Shown here piece by piece: positions 1 to 7,796 of a stretch of 64,000 bases of DNA. The notes under the pieces were generated by a model. That model was given only the letters and a program-made list of their open reading frames with translations. It was not told the origin of the DNA and made no database searches. The position numbers and the translations under genes are program-made. This DNA is from Aestuariivirga litoralis (GTDB lineage: Bacteria > Pseudomonadota > Alphaproteobacteria > Rhizobiales > Aestuariivirgaceae): NCBI RefSeq assembly GCF_003234965.1, contig NZ_QKVK01000002.1, forward strand, positions 310,001 through 374,000. Direction: 5' to 3'. Position 1 is the first letter of the stretch. The number at the start of each line of letters is the position of its first letter.

Positions 1-453
1 GGGCGACATGGTGACGGGCGCCATGCCCATGCCGGCCGAGACAAGCGACACGGCGAGGCTCCTGTGCGTGTCGAACCAGCCGGTGACGGTGGCCATGGTG
101 GGTGCGAAGAAGGCAGCCATGGCGCCGCCGATGAGCACGCCATAGATCGCCTGATAGGCGGCGAGCGAGGTCACCATGCTAAGGCCCCACAGGCTGGCGC
201 TGAGGATGACGGCCCCTGCCAGCACCACGGCGCGCGGGCCGAAGCGGTCCGACAGCATGCCCCAGACCATGCTGCCCGCTGCCATGGCGAGGAAGGCGAT
301 GGTCATGGCGGCGGAAATGCCGGTGCGCGTCCAGCCCGTCTCCTCCGCGATGGGAATGATGAAGACGGGGAGCGAGAACATGCAGCCGATGGCCACGCAG
401 CCGATGACGCCGCCTGCGGCGACGATGATCCAGCGATAGGTCTGGTCGGTCAT
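1..453 (-). CDS. MFS transporter, N-terminal part (3' end beyond the window)
   Basis: The reverse strand encodes a protein starting MTDQTYRWIIVAAGG, followed by alternating hydrophobic helices. The loop MVWGMLSDRFGPRAVV is the conserved loop 2-3 signature of the major facilitator superfamily (D-R-F-G-P-R). About 151 residues (four to five transmembrane segments) are visible and the frame runs off the left edge. An ATG two codons further upstream (459) is possible, but GAAGG lies 8 nt before the start chosen here. The gene is last in a three-gene operon with the ArsR and SRPBCC genes and starts 11 nt after the SRPBCC stop. The substrate cannot be told; co-regulation by ArsR suggests efflux or uptake of a small molecule. 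Confidence 0.85.
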   Translation of the reverse strand, partial: MTDQTYRWIIVAAGGVIGCVAIGCMFSLPVFIIPIAEETGWTRTGISAAMTIAFLAMAAGSMVWGMLSDRFGPRAVVLAGAVILSASLWGLSMVTSLAAYQAIYGVLIGGAMAAFFAPTMATVTGWFDTHRSLAVSLVSAGMGMAPVTMSP

Positions 454-464
454 TGTCATGTCCT

Positions 465-881
465 TCAGGCGGCGCGGAACTGCAGCGGGAAGCGGTCCAT
501 GAAATAGGACCAGCCCTCGCGGTGGGCTTCGCCATTGGCATTGCCGGGAAGGCCCGTGTGCACCAGCACCATGAGCGTGTCATGGCCCTGGGCGATGAAG
601 CTCACCGTGACCAGCGTCTCCTGGCCTTCGGTGTAGGGCGACATCCAGCTGTGGCTGATGAGCCGGCCCTGCGCCAGTTCGATGAAGCGGCCGTAATGCG
701 GCGTGTCGCTCATGCGGGCATAGAACAGGCCATCGGGCTTGCACTCCATGATGAGCTTGACGGCGGCATTCCAGGGCGTTCCCGGCACTTCGGGGTCGAG
801 CCAGGCCGCATAGGCGGCCTGCGGCGTCGCCTGGATGGTGCGTTCGATGCGGATATCGAGGCTGTTTGCGGCGCGGTCCAT
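465..881 (-). CDS. SRPBCC / AHSA1-type START-fold protein
   Basis: A 138-residue protein beginning MDRAANSLDIRIERTI. The N-terminal beta strand, the 'TPQAAYAAWLDPE' helix and the later 'PHYGRFIELAQGRLISHSWMS' segment fit the AHSA1 (activator of Hsp90 ATPase homologue) branch of the SRPBCC superfamily, which forms a hydrophobic ligand cavity. ArsR regulators with a directly downstream SRPBCC gene are a very common bacterial pairing; the ligand is generally unknown. The start codon overlaps the ArsR stop codon by one base (TGATG), showing translational coupling. A longer in-frame start inside the ArsR gene is rejected because it would overlap that gene by over 80 bp. Confidence 0.88.
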   Translation of the reverse strand: MDRAANSLDIRIERTIQATPQAAYAAWLDPEVPGTPWNAAVKLIMECKPDGLFYARMSDTPHYGRFIELAQGRLISHSWMSPYTEGQETLVTVSFIAQGHDTLMVLVHTGLPGNANGEAHREGWSYFMDRFPLQFRAA

Positions 882-1204
882 CAGTGCTTCTCCCTTTTTG
901 CCTTGAAGTGTTGCTGGAACTGGTCGAGCCGCTCGGTCCAGAACTGCTCGTAACGGTGGATCCACGAGGCCGCCTCGCGCAGCGGTTCCGGCTTCAGCGA
1001 GATGAACACCTCGCGGCCCTTGCGGGTGCGCTCGATCAACCCTGCCCGCTCCATCACCTTCAGATGCTTGGTGACGGCGTTCAGCGCGGTGTCGAAGCCC
1101 TCCGCCACATCGGTGAAGCGCGCCGGCCCCTTCACCAGGCGCTCGATGATGATGCGCCGGGAGGGGTGGGCCATGGCGGTGAAGACGTCGGTGAGATGAT
1201 CCAT
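881..1204 (-). CDS. ArsR-family winged-helix transcriptional regulator
   Basis: A 107-residue protein starting MDHLTDVFTAMAHPSRRIII, the typical ArsR N-terminus, followed by the recognition helix region 'FDTALNAVTKHLKVMERAGLIERTRKGRE' (residues about 37-65). The conserved arsenic-binding ELCVCDL cysteines are absent, so it is not a metal sensor of the classical type. It is first in the operon with the SRPBCC and MFS genes. A perfect 8-bp inverted repeat sits 6-26 bp upstream of its start, which suggests autorepression. Confidence 0.92.
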   Translation of the reverse strand: MDHLTDVFTAMAHPSRRIIIERLVKGPARFTDVAEGFDTALNAVTKHLKVMERAGLIERTRKGREVFISLKPEPLREAASWIHRYEQFWTERLDQFQQHFKAKREKH

Positions 1205-1210
1205 TCTTAC

Positions 1211-1230
1211 ATTACACCATTAGGTGTAAT
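1211..1230. promoter_or_regulatory. Inverted repeat, probable ArsR operator
   Basis: ATTACACC-ATTA-GGTGTAAT is a perfect 8-bp dyad with a 4-bp spacer, lying 7 bp upstream of the ArsR start codon, where the promoter of the leftward operon must be. Size, symmetry and AT-rich arms in a GC-rich genome fit an ArsR-dimer site. Binding by this ArsR is inferred from position. Confidence 0.7.
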
Positions 1231-1349
1231 ATCAGTCAACCAACCTTCGGACGCAAGAGGTTTTGACGGCCGCCTCGCGCGCGGAGGTATTGACAGGCCC
1301 CGCACATGGCCGGAAAGTTGCCGCACGCGTTGCGCTGGGAGGAAACGAC

Positions 1350-3053
1350 ATGACAGTTTTCCGGCACCTTCGGACAGCGATGCCGTCCATCCTGCTCACC
1401 GGGCTTCTTGGCGTGGGGGCGATCGCACTGGCCACGGAGGCCGCGGCCCAGGGCAGCAAGCCCAACATCCTGTTCATCGTCTCCGACGACACCGGCTATG
1501 GCGACCTCGGCCCCTATGGCGGCGGCGTGGGGCGCGGCATGCCAACCCCCAACATCGATGCGCTGGCCCGGCAGGGCATGACCTTCTTTTCCTTCTATGC
1601 CCAGCCCAGCTGCACGCCGGGGCGGGCTGCCATGCAGACCGGCCGCATTCCCAACCGCAGCGGCATGACGACGGTGGCCTTCCAGGGTGAAGGCGGCGGA
1701 CTTCCGCATGCCGAATGGACGCTCGCCTCGGTTCTGAAGACGGCCGGCTATGGCACCTACTTCACCGGCAAATGGCACCTGGGCGAGGCCGACTATGCGC
1801 TTCCCAATGCGCAGGGCTATGACGAGATGAAGTATGTGGGGCTCTATCACCTCAACGCCTATACCTATGGCGACCCCACCTGGTTTCCCGACATGGACCC
1901 GAAGCTGCGGGAGATGTTCAACAAGGTGACGATTGGCGCCCTGTCGGGCCTTGCCGGCCAGAAGGCGACGGAGGATTTCAAGATCAACGGGCAATATGTG
2001 AACGAGCCCGGCAAGAACGTGACCCTCGAGGGGATCAATTATCCCGATGGCGTGGTCGGCATTCCCTTCTTCGACAGCTATGTGGAGGCGGCCGCGCTGG
2101 AGTTCCTGGACAAGGCCGCAGCGAAGCCGGACCAGCCCTTCTTCATCAACGTGAACTTCATGAAGGTGCACCAGCCCAATCTTCCGGCGCCGGAATTCGT
2201 CCACACCTCGATGTCCAAGTCGAAATATGCCGACTCGGTGGTGGAGCTCGACACGCGCATCGGCAAGATCCTGGACAAGCTGAGGGAGCTGAAGCTCGAC
2301 CAGAACACGCTGGTGTTCTACACCACCGACAACGGCGCATGGCAGGATGTCTACCCCGATGCCGGCTACACGCCCTTCCGCGGCACCAAGGGAACGGTGC
2401 GCGAGGGCGGTAACCGCGTGCCCGCCATTGCAGTGTGGCCCGGCCACATCAAGCCCGACGTGAAGAACCATGACATCGTGGGCGGGCTGGACCTGATGGC
2501 GACCTTCGCCTCGGTGGCCGGCATCAAGCAGCTGCCGGCCAAGGACCGCGAGGGCCAGCCCATCATCTTCGACAGCTATGACATCACGCCGGTGCTGGAA
2601 GGCACCGGACCCGACCCGCGCAGCGCCTGGTTCTACTTCACCGAAAACGAGCTCTCACCCGGCGCCGTGCGCGAAGGCAACTACAAGGCCGTGTTCAACC
2701 TGCGCGGCGACGACGGGGCGAAGACGGGAGGCCTTGCCGTCGATTCGAACCTCGGCTGGAAGGGCGCGGAATCCTACGTGGCGACGGCCCCCCAGGTGTT
2801 CGACCTGTGGCAGGACCCGCAGGAACGCTATGACGTCTTCATGAACAACTTCACCGAACACACCTGGGTGATGGTGACCATCAGCAAGGTGATCGACGAT
2901 CTGATGAAGACCTATGTGACCTATCCGCCGCGCAAGCTGCAGAGCGGCACTTATACGGGGCCGATCACCATCAGCAATTACCAGAAGTTCCAGTGGGTGC
3001 GGGACCAGCTGGCGAAGGATGGCGTGGACCTGAGCCTGCCCACCGGCAATTAG
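1350..3053 (+). CDS. Secreted arylsulfatase (type I sulfatase)
   Basis: A 567-residue sulfatase that hydrolyses sulfate esters. The start is fixed by GGAGGAAACGAC before the ATG. Residues 1-34 form a Sec signal peptide with an AEAAA-type end, so the mature enzyme is periplasmic or secreted. Metal-binding DD (46-47), the C-T-P-G-R signature with Cys88 (converted to formylglycine in this family), the 'GKWHLG' motif and the later 'TTDNGAW' motif are all present. Length is normal. It is convergent with two Tat-exported SDRs and an outer-membrane barrel encoded on the other strand. The substrate is unknown; no sulfatase-modifying enzyme gene is seen in the window. Confidence 0.93.
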   Translation: MTVFRHLRTAMPSILLTGLLGVGAIALATEAAAQGSKPNILFIVSDDTGYGDLGPYGGGVGRGMPTPNIDALARQGMTFFSFYAQPSCTPGRAAMQTGRIPNRSGMTTVAFQGEGGGLPHAEWTLASVLKTAGYGTYFTGKWHLGEADYALPNAQGYDEMKYVGLYHLNAYTYGDPTWFPDMDPKLREMFNKVTIGALSGLAGQKATEDFKINGQYVNEPGKNVTLEGINYPDGVVGIPFFDSYVEAAALEFLDKAAAKPDQPFFINVNFMKVHQPNLPAPEFVHTSMSKSKYADSVVELDTRIGKILDKLRELKLDQNTLVFYTTDNGAWQDVYPDAGYTPFRGTKGTVREGGNRVPAIAVWPGHIKPDVKNHDIVGGLDLMATFASVAGIKQLPAKDREGQPIIFDSYDITPVLEGTGPDPRSAWFYFTENELSPGAVREGNYKAVFNLRGDDGAKTGGLAVDSNLGWKGAESYVATAPQVFDLWQDPQERYDVFMNNFTEHTWVMVTISKVIDDLMKTYVTYPPRKLQSGTYTGPITISNYQKFQWVRDQLAKDGVDLSLPTGN

Positions 3054-3099
3054 CCCCGGCGCCGCGGCGCCCCCGGAAAACCGCGGGCGTGCCGGCGGC

Positions 3100-4107
3100 T
3101 CAGTAATCCGTCCAGCCGCCATCCGTCGGATAGATGCCGCCGGTGAAATTGGCGGCTTCGGGAGACAGCAGGAAGAGCATCATCGACACCTGTTCGGCCA
3201 CCGTGGCGGGGCGATGGTTGGGGTCGGTCCAAGCGAGGATGGATTGGGTCTTGATGCTGCCCATGGTGGGGCCGGTGGAGGTCTTGCGCGAGGCAGCGAC
3301 AAGGGCTCCGGCGCGCGCGATCATCGGCGTGTCGGTGGCGGCCATGTTGACCGAGTTCACGCGGATGCCATAGGGCGCATAGTCGATGGCGGCATTGCGG
3401 GTGAGGCCGTTCAAGGCGTGCTTGCTCGCCACATAGGCGGGATTGCCGGAAAGCCCCGTCATGCCCGCGATCGAACCCACATTGACGATGGCGCCGCCCT
3501 TGAGCTGCGCCACCATCTGCCTGAGCTGGGCGCGCATCATCAGGAAGGTGCCGAGCGCATTGGTGCGGAAGACGTTGGACCAGTATTCCTCCGTCGCCTC
3601 GTGGATCGGCGCGAAGACCAGCGGCTTCTGCTTCTCGTAATCGATGGGCTCGCCCGAGAACACGCCGTCCATGACGCCGGCATTGTTGATGGCGCCGTCG
3701 AGCCGGCCGTAATTCGAGACCGCGGCCGCCACCGCCGCGTCGGCCGTCGCCGCCTCCGCGATGTCGCCATGGATGAAGACGCTCTTGCCGCCCTGCTTCA
3801 CGATTCCGGCGGTGGTTGCCTCGCCCAGGTCCTTGATCCAGTCGACGCCGACGACGTTGGCACCCTCGCGGGCGAGCCTGATGGCTGCGGCCGCACCCAT
3901 GCCGCGGGCCGAGCCGGTGACGATGAAGGTCTTGCCCGTGAAGCGGCCCGCAATGAAGGCATCGGGGTCCGGTGGCGAAATCTCGACCAGGGCATTGCCG
4001 CCCGCCGTAGCATTGCCCGCCTGCGCCGCGGCGGGCGCAGTGGCTGCCACGGTGGCGGCGGCTGCGGCCAGCGTGCCAGCGGCCATGATGAGGTCACGTC
4101 GTTCCAT
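3100..4107 (-). CDS. Short-chain dehydrogenase/reductase with Tat signal (second of tandem pair)
   Basis: A 335-residue SDR. TGSARGMG (64-71) is the Rossmann glycine motif, NNAG is at 141-144, and the catalytic triad is Ser212, Tyr225 and Lys229 (YVASK). The first 30 residues read ERRDLIMAAG followed by an alanine-rich hydrophobic run ending in APAAAQA, a twin-arginine signal with cleavage site. NAD(P)-dependent SDRs are normally cytoplasmic, so a Tat signal implies export of a folded, cofactor-loaded enzyme. The start has GGGAGAG upstream, and the gap to the preceding paralogue's stop is only 14 nt. It ends with the family's usual TDGGW-type tail. Substrate unknown; a secreted sulfatase is the convergent neighbour. 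Confidence 0.9.
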   Translation of the reverse strand: MERRDLIMAAGTLAAAAATVAATAPAAAQAGNATAGGNALVEISPPDPDAFIAGRFTGKTFIVTGSARGMGAAAAIRLAREGANVVGVDWIKDLGEATTAGIVKQGGKSVFIHGDIAEAATADAAVAAAVSNYGRLDGAINNAGVMDGVFSGEPIDYEKQKPLVFAPIHEATEEYWSNVFRTNALGTFLMMRAQLRQMVAQLKGGAIVNVGSIAGMTGLSGNPAYVASKHALNGLTRNAAIDYAPYGIRVNSVNMAATDTPMIARAGALVAASRKTSTGPTMGSIKTQSILAWTDPNHRPATVAEQVSMMLFLLSPEAANFTGGIYPTDGGWTDY

Positions 4108-4121
4108 TTCTGTCTCTCCCG

Positions 4122-5153
4122 TCAATAGGTGGCGAAATTGGCGCCCGTGAGGTTGGAGCTTTCGGGCGAGAGCAGGAACAGCATCATCGCCACCTGCTCG
4201 GCCGCCGTGGACCCGCGCTTTTCCTGGTTGCTCCATTGCAACAGGCTGTCGATCTTCAGCATGCCGATGCCGGTGTCCTTGAAGCCGCTGGCGGCGCGCT
4301 CTCTGAGCAGCTTGAAGGCGCGCTCATACATGGGCGTGATGGTGGTGCCCATGCAGACCGAGTTCACGCGGATGCCGAAAGGCGCATAATCGATGGCGGC
4401 ATTCTTGGTGAGCCCGTTCACCGCATGCTTCGAGGCGACATAGGAGGGCGTGCCGCCGAAGCCGCGGAGGCCGGCGACGGAGGCCACGTTGACGATCGCG
4501 CCGCCGCGTTGCTGCTTCAGGAACTGCTTCAGTTCGGCACGCATGGAGCGGAAGGTGCCGGTGGCGTTGACGCGCATGACGACGTCCCAATAGGCATCCG
4601 TCGCCTCGTCGATGCGCGACATGACGAGGTCCTTCTGCTTTTCATAATCGATGGGATCGCCCGGGAAGATCGCGTCCATGACGCCCGCGTTGTTGAGCGC
4701 GCAGTCGAGCCCGCCATAGGTGTCGACCGCGGCCTTCACCATGGCCTTGCAGACATCATCCTCCGAAATGTCGCCCTGGACGAAGATGGCCTTGCCGCCC
4801 TCCTTGACGATGCCGTCGATCACCGCCTTGCCCTCCTCCGCGAGCCAGTCGACGCCCACGACATTGGCGCCCTCGCGCGCCAGACGGATGCAGGCGAGCC
4901 GGCCCATGCCGCGGGCGCAGCCGGTGACCAGCGCCGTCTTGCCGGCGAAGCGGCCGGGCATGAAGTAATCCTCCGGCACCGGCACGATGTTCTGGCGCCC
5001 GGCGATGACGGGGTCCGGCGGGTTCCACGCTGTTGCATAGTCCCTGAGGTCGAGTTCGAGCTGGACGCCACTGGCATCCGCCGCACTGGCGGTGCCGGCC
5101 ACGGTGGCGGCAATGGCACCCACACCTGCAATCACGTTCCGGCGGTCAACCAT
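4122..5153 (-). CDS. Short-chain dehydrogenase/reductase with Tat signal (first of tandem pair)
   Basis: A 343-residue paralogue of the downstream SDR. The Rossmann motif TGCARGMG is at 77-84, NNAG at 154-157, and catalytic Ser225, Tyr238 and Lys242 are present. The N-terminus MVDRRNVIAG followed by a hydrophobic run ending TASAADA is again a twin-arginine signal. Compared with its neighbour it has a longer linker between signal and Rossmann fold (residues 25-70), and it stops at ...GANFATY, so it lacks the C-terminal DGGWTDY residues of the paralogue. The shared insertion after NNAGVMD (IDYEKQKxLV) shows that the two arose by duplication. It lies 39 nt downstream of the outer-membrane barrel gene, so the three probably form one operon. 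Confidence 0.9.
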   Translation of the reverse strand: MVDRRNVIAGVGAIAATVAGTASAADASGVQLELDLRDYATAWNPPDPVIAGRQNIVPVPEDYFMPGRFAGKTALVTGCARGMGRLACIRLAREGANVVGVDWLAEEGKAVIDGIVKEGGKAIFVQGDISEDDVCKAMVKAAVDTYGGLDCALNNAGVMDAIFPGDPIDYEKQKDLVMSRIDEATDAYWDVVMRVNATGTFRSMRAELKQFLKQQRGGAIVNVASVAGLRGFGGTPSYVASKHAVNGLTKNAAIDYAPFGIRVNSVCMGTTITPMYERAFKLLRERAASGFKDTGIGMLKIDSLLQWSNQEKRGSTAAEQVAMMLFLLSPESSNLTGANFATY

Positions 5154-5192
5154 GATGTTGCTTCCTTTCGATCTGACTTGGCGTGTTGATGA

Positions 5193-6950
5193 TCACAGCG
5201 AGTAGCGCACGAAGAGCATGGCGGCGAACCAGTCCTTCGCATCGTCGTTCAGCGCGTCCTGCACCGCCTGGCCCGGCACGGTGTAGGCCAGCATGCCGTG
5301 GACGTACCAGTTGCGGTTGGGGAACCACTTGACGGTGACATTTGCCTCGTAGCCATAGCTGTCGGCATCGAGGAAGCTCAGGGCAGGATTGCCCCCGAGG
5401 TTGTCGCGGCTGGGGGCGGTGAAGGCCCAGAGCTGCGGCACCACCTCCACCGTGGGAAGCGGGCGGAAGCGGCCCTGGATGCGCTGGGCGATGACGTTCG
5501 AATCCTGCACCACCTTGAACATCGAGGAGCCCTGCACCCATTGCTCGCCATTGCCGCCCGAGAGAAGCGGGTCCCAGCGTTCATAGGTTTCGGTGTCAGG
5601 GTCGTCGCCCGAGAAATAGGCGAGGCGATAGCTGATCGAGGGCGACCATGGCTTGTCGAGGAAGCTGTAGCCCGCCTCGGCATAGCCCGCGGTGGCCAGC
5701 ATGTCGAAGTCGCGGTGGTTCTGGATGGCGCCCTCGATGCCGAAGAAGGGGCCCGGTTGATTGGGCGCGTTGGGCGTCCAGGTGGCGCGCAGGTCATAGA
5801 CGTTGAGGCCCTCGCGCGTGCCGATCACCTGGCCTTCGGGGCCGTAATAGGCATAGTCTCCCTTGAGCGCGGTGACATAGCTCGCCGCCGCCGTCATTCC
5901 CGCGACCGGCCGCGCCTCGATGTTGAGGCCGGCGAGGCCGGTGTTGGTATTGATCACCGGAAGCTCGTCCGGCTCGACGTAGAAGGCTTCCAGCTTGGTG
6001 GCGTTGTAGCGCAGCTGCGCCAGCACCAGCATGTCGGACGCCCAGCGCGCATTGGCCTGCAGCGCCGCGCGGTTCCAGCCATTGGCCGCGGTGTTGGCGA
6101 TGAGAAAGCCATTGGCGAGCTGGAACTTCTGGCGGCCCGCACTGAAGTTGAAGGCGAGGCGGTTGCCCTTTTCGTCGGTGGTGCCGGTGATGAAGCCGGC
6201 ATAGGCGTCCTCGAAGAAGGTATAGCCGCGCGTTTCGTTGGTGAAGAGTTCCTGGCCTTTCGAGCCAGAGCTGATGGAACTCAGCCCGCCATAGACATAG
6301 AGCTTGTCGGTGACGGGGGTGATGCCATAGAGGCCGTAGTGGAGATAGCCTTCGACCCACTGGCTGTAGCCCGCCCCCGCGGGCTTGCCCTGCACCAGCG
6401 GATTGCCGTTCAGCATCGGACCCGGCTGGCCGAACCAGGCATTGTTGTTGGCGTAGGTGAGCGTCAGCGCCTCGAGCTTGGCGCGGACATAGGTGCCGTC
6501 CTTGTCGTAGAGGACCGGCAGGTCGGCCCGGTTGTTGGTGATCAGGAAGCCCTGGCCCTCGAACTTCCTGGCTCCCGTGGCGAGCGTGATGGTGAAGGTG
6601 ACGTCAAGCCCGCCGGCGCGGCCCAGCGCATAGGTGTAGGTGACATTGGCGATTTCCGGGTTGCGGCGCACCCGGGCAATGGCGAATTCCGCCGCATTGG
6701 GGCTGAAATAGTCGCCGGGATAGACCGCGAGGAACTTGCGCAAGCCATCGGTGACCTTGTCATTGTAGGCCTGGTCGGGCGCCGGGTTGGCAATGGTGAC
6801 GCTGACCGTCTCCACCCGCAGGCTGAGGAAACCCAAGTCGGCGCCATAGCTCTGGGCGCGGGCCGGGCGGGATTGAAGCGCGCAGCCGACCGCCCCCAGC
6901 AGGCCGAGGCCCAGCAGGATCAGCCTCCAGAATTGCCCGCGCGTCCGCAC
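5193..6950 (-). CDS. Outer-membrane beta-barrel protein with POTRA-like N-terminal domain
   Basis: A protein of 585 residues if translated from the GTG at 6950. That start puts a positively charged n-region and hydrophobic core directly before ARAQS, a good signal peptide; an ATG at 7046 would add 32 residues with no signal character. Residues about 35-127 (RVETVSVTIANPAPDQ ... RVRRNPEIANVTYTYAL ... GGLDVTFTITLA) have the strand-helix-helix-strand-strand look of a POTRA domain. The rest is alternating aromatic/polar strands, with a segment 'RLAFNFSAGRQKFQLANGFL' resembling alginate-export-type porins, and it ends with the amphipathic strand FVRYSL. It lies upstream of the two Tat-SDR genes in the same direction. 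Confidence 0.72.
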   Translation of the reverse strand: MRTRGQFWRLILLGLGLLGAVGCALQSRPARAQSYGADLGFLSLRVETVSVTIANPAPDQAYNDKVTDGLRKFLAVYPGDYFSPNAAEFAIARVRRNPEIANVTYTYALGRAGGLDVTFTITLATGARKFEGQGFLITNNRADLPVLYDKDGTYVRAKLEALTLTYANNNAWFGQPGPMLNGNPLVQGKPAGAGYSQWVEGYLHYGLYGITPVTDKLYVYGGLSSISSGSKGQELFTNETRGYTFFEDAYAGFITGTTDEKGNRLAFNFSAGRQKFQLANGFLIANTAANGWNRAALQANARWASDMLVLAQLRYNATKLEAFYVEPDELPVINTNTGLAGLNIEARPVAGMTAAASYVTALKGDYAYYGPEGQVIGTREGLNVYDLRATWTPNAPNQPGPFFGIEGAIQNHRDFDMLATAGYAEAGYSFLDKPWSPSISYRLAYFSGDDPDTETYERWDPLLSGGNGEQWVQGSSMFKVVQDSNVIAQRIQGRFRPLPTVEVVPQLWAFTAPSRDNLGGNPALSFLDADSYGYEANVTVKWFPNRNWYVHGMLAYTVPGQAVQDALNDDAKDWFAAMLFVRYSL

Positions 6951-7058
6951 CAGCCGAATCTTGCCCTCTAACCGCCAAGGTTGCACACACAATGCATGAT
7001 CCGGAGGGGGATGAAAGCCAGCCTGTGCCCAAACTGGGTTATCCACATGTGGGGCGGA

Positions 7059-7796
7059 TCAATGCCGCAGCAGCTGGTCCAGGAACTGCCGGGCGCGGGC
7101 CGAGGCCGGGCTGGTGAAGAATTCCGCCGGGGGCGCCTGCTCGACGATCTCGCCATGGTCCATGAAGACGATGCGGTCGGCCACCTTGCGGGCAAAGCCC
7201 ATCTCGTGGGTGACGCAGAGCATGGTCATGCCCTCGGTGGCGAGGGCGATCATGGTGTCGAGCACCTCCTTGATCATCTCGGGGTCCAGGGCCGAGGTGG
7301 GCTCGTCGAACAACATGATGCGCGGGCGCATGCAGAGCGAACGGGCAATGGCCACGCGCTGCTGCTGGCCGCCCGACAGCTGGCCCGGATATTTCCGCGC
7401 CTGTTCCGGGATCTTCACCTTGGCGAGGAAGTGCATGGCCAGGTCCTCGGCCTCCTTCGGCTTCAGGCCGCGGACATAGACGGGGGCCAGCGTGCAGTTC
7501 TCGAGCACGGTCAAGTGCGGGAAGAGGTTGAAGTGCTGGAACACCATGCCGACCTCGGAGCGGATCGCCGTAATGGTCTTCGACTTCTTCTGGACGCGCA
7601 TGCCGTCGACGTCGATCGAGCCCGCCTGGTATTCCTCCAGCCCGTTGATGCAGCGGATCAGTGTCGACTTGCCGGAACCCGAGGGGCCGCAGACGACGAT
7701 GCGCTCGCCCGAGGCCACGCCGAGGTTGATGCCCTTGAGGACGTGCAGCTTGCCGAACCACTTGTCGAGGTTGCGGATGTCGACGGCGGCTTCCAT
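7059..7796 (-). CDS. Polar amino-acid ABC transporter ATP-binding protein (GlnQ/HisP type)
   Basis: A 245-residue ABC ATPase with Walker A GPSGSGKST (37-45), Q-loop 'GMVFQHFNLFPHLTV', signature LSGGQQQRVAIA, Walker B IMLFDEPTSALDPE and the switch histidine in VTHEMGFA. Length and motifs match the amino-acid importer subfamily. It energises import with the permease and binding protein encoded upstream. The ATG overlaps the stop codon of the aminotransferase gene by one base (TGATG), so it is the last gene of a tightly coupled operon. Confidence 0.95.
   Translation of the reverse strand: MEAAVDIRNLDKWFGKLHVLKGINLGVASGERIVVCGPSGSGKSTLIRCINGLEEYQAGSIDVDGMRVQKKSKTITAIRSEVGMVFQHFNLFPHLTVLENCTLAPVYVRGLKPKEAEDLAMHFLAKVKIPEQARKYPGQLSGGQQQRVAIARSLCMRPRIMLFDEPTSALDPEMIKEVLDTMIALATEGMTMLCVTHEMGFARKVADRIVFMDHGEIVEQAPPAEFFTSPASARARQFLDQLLRH

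Noticed and set aside
3054-3099. GGCGCCGCGGCGCC palindrome between sulfatase and SDR genes as terminator
   Set aside because: The dyad (3058-3071) is perfect, but simple GC repeats of this kind are expected by composition, and there is no loop or U-run.
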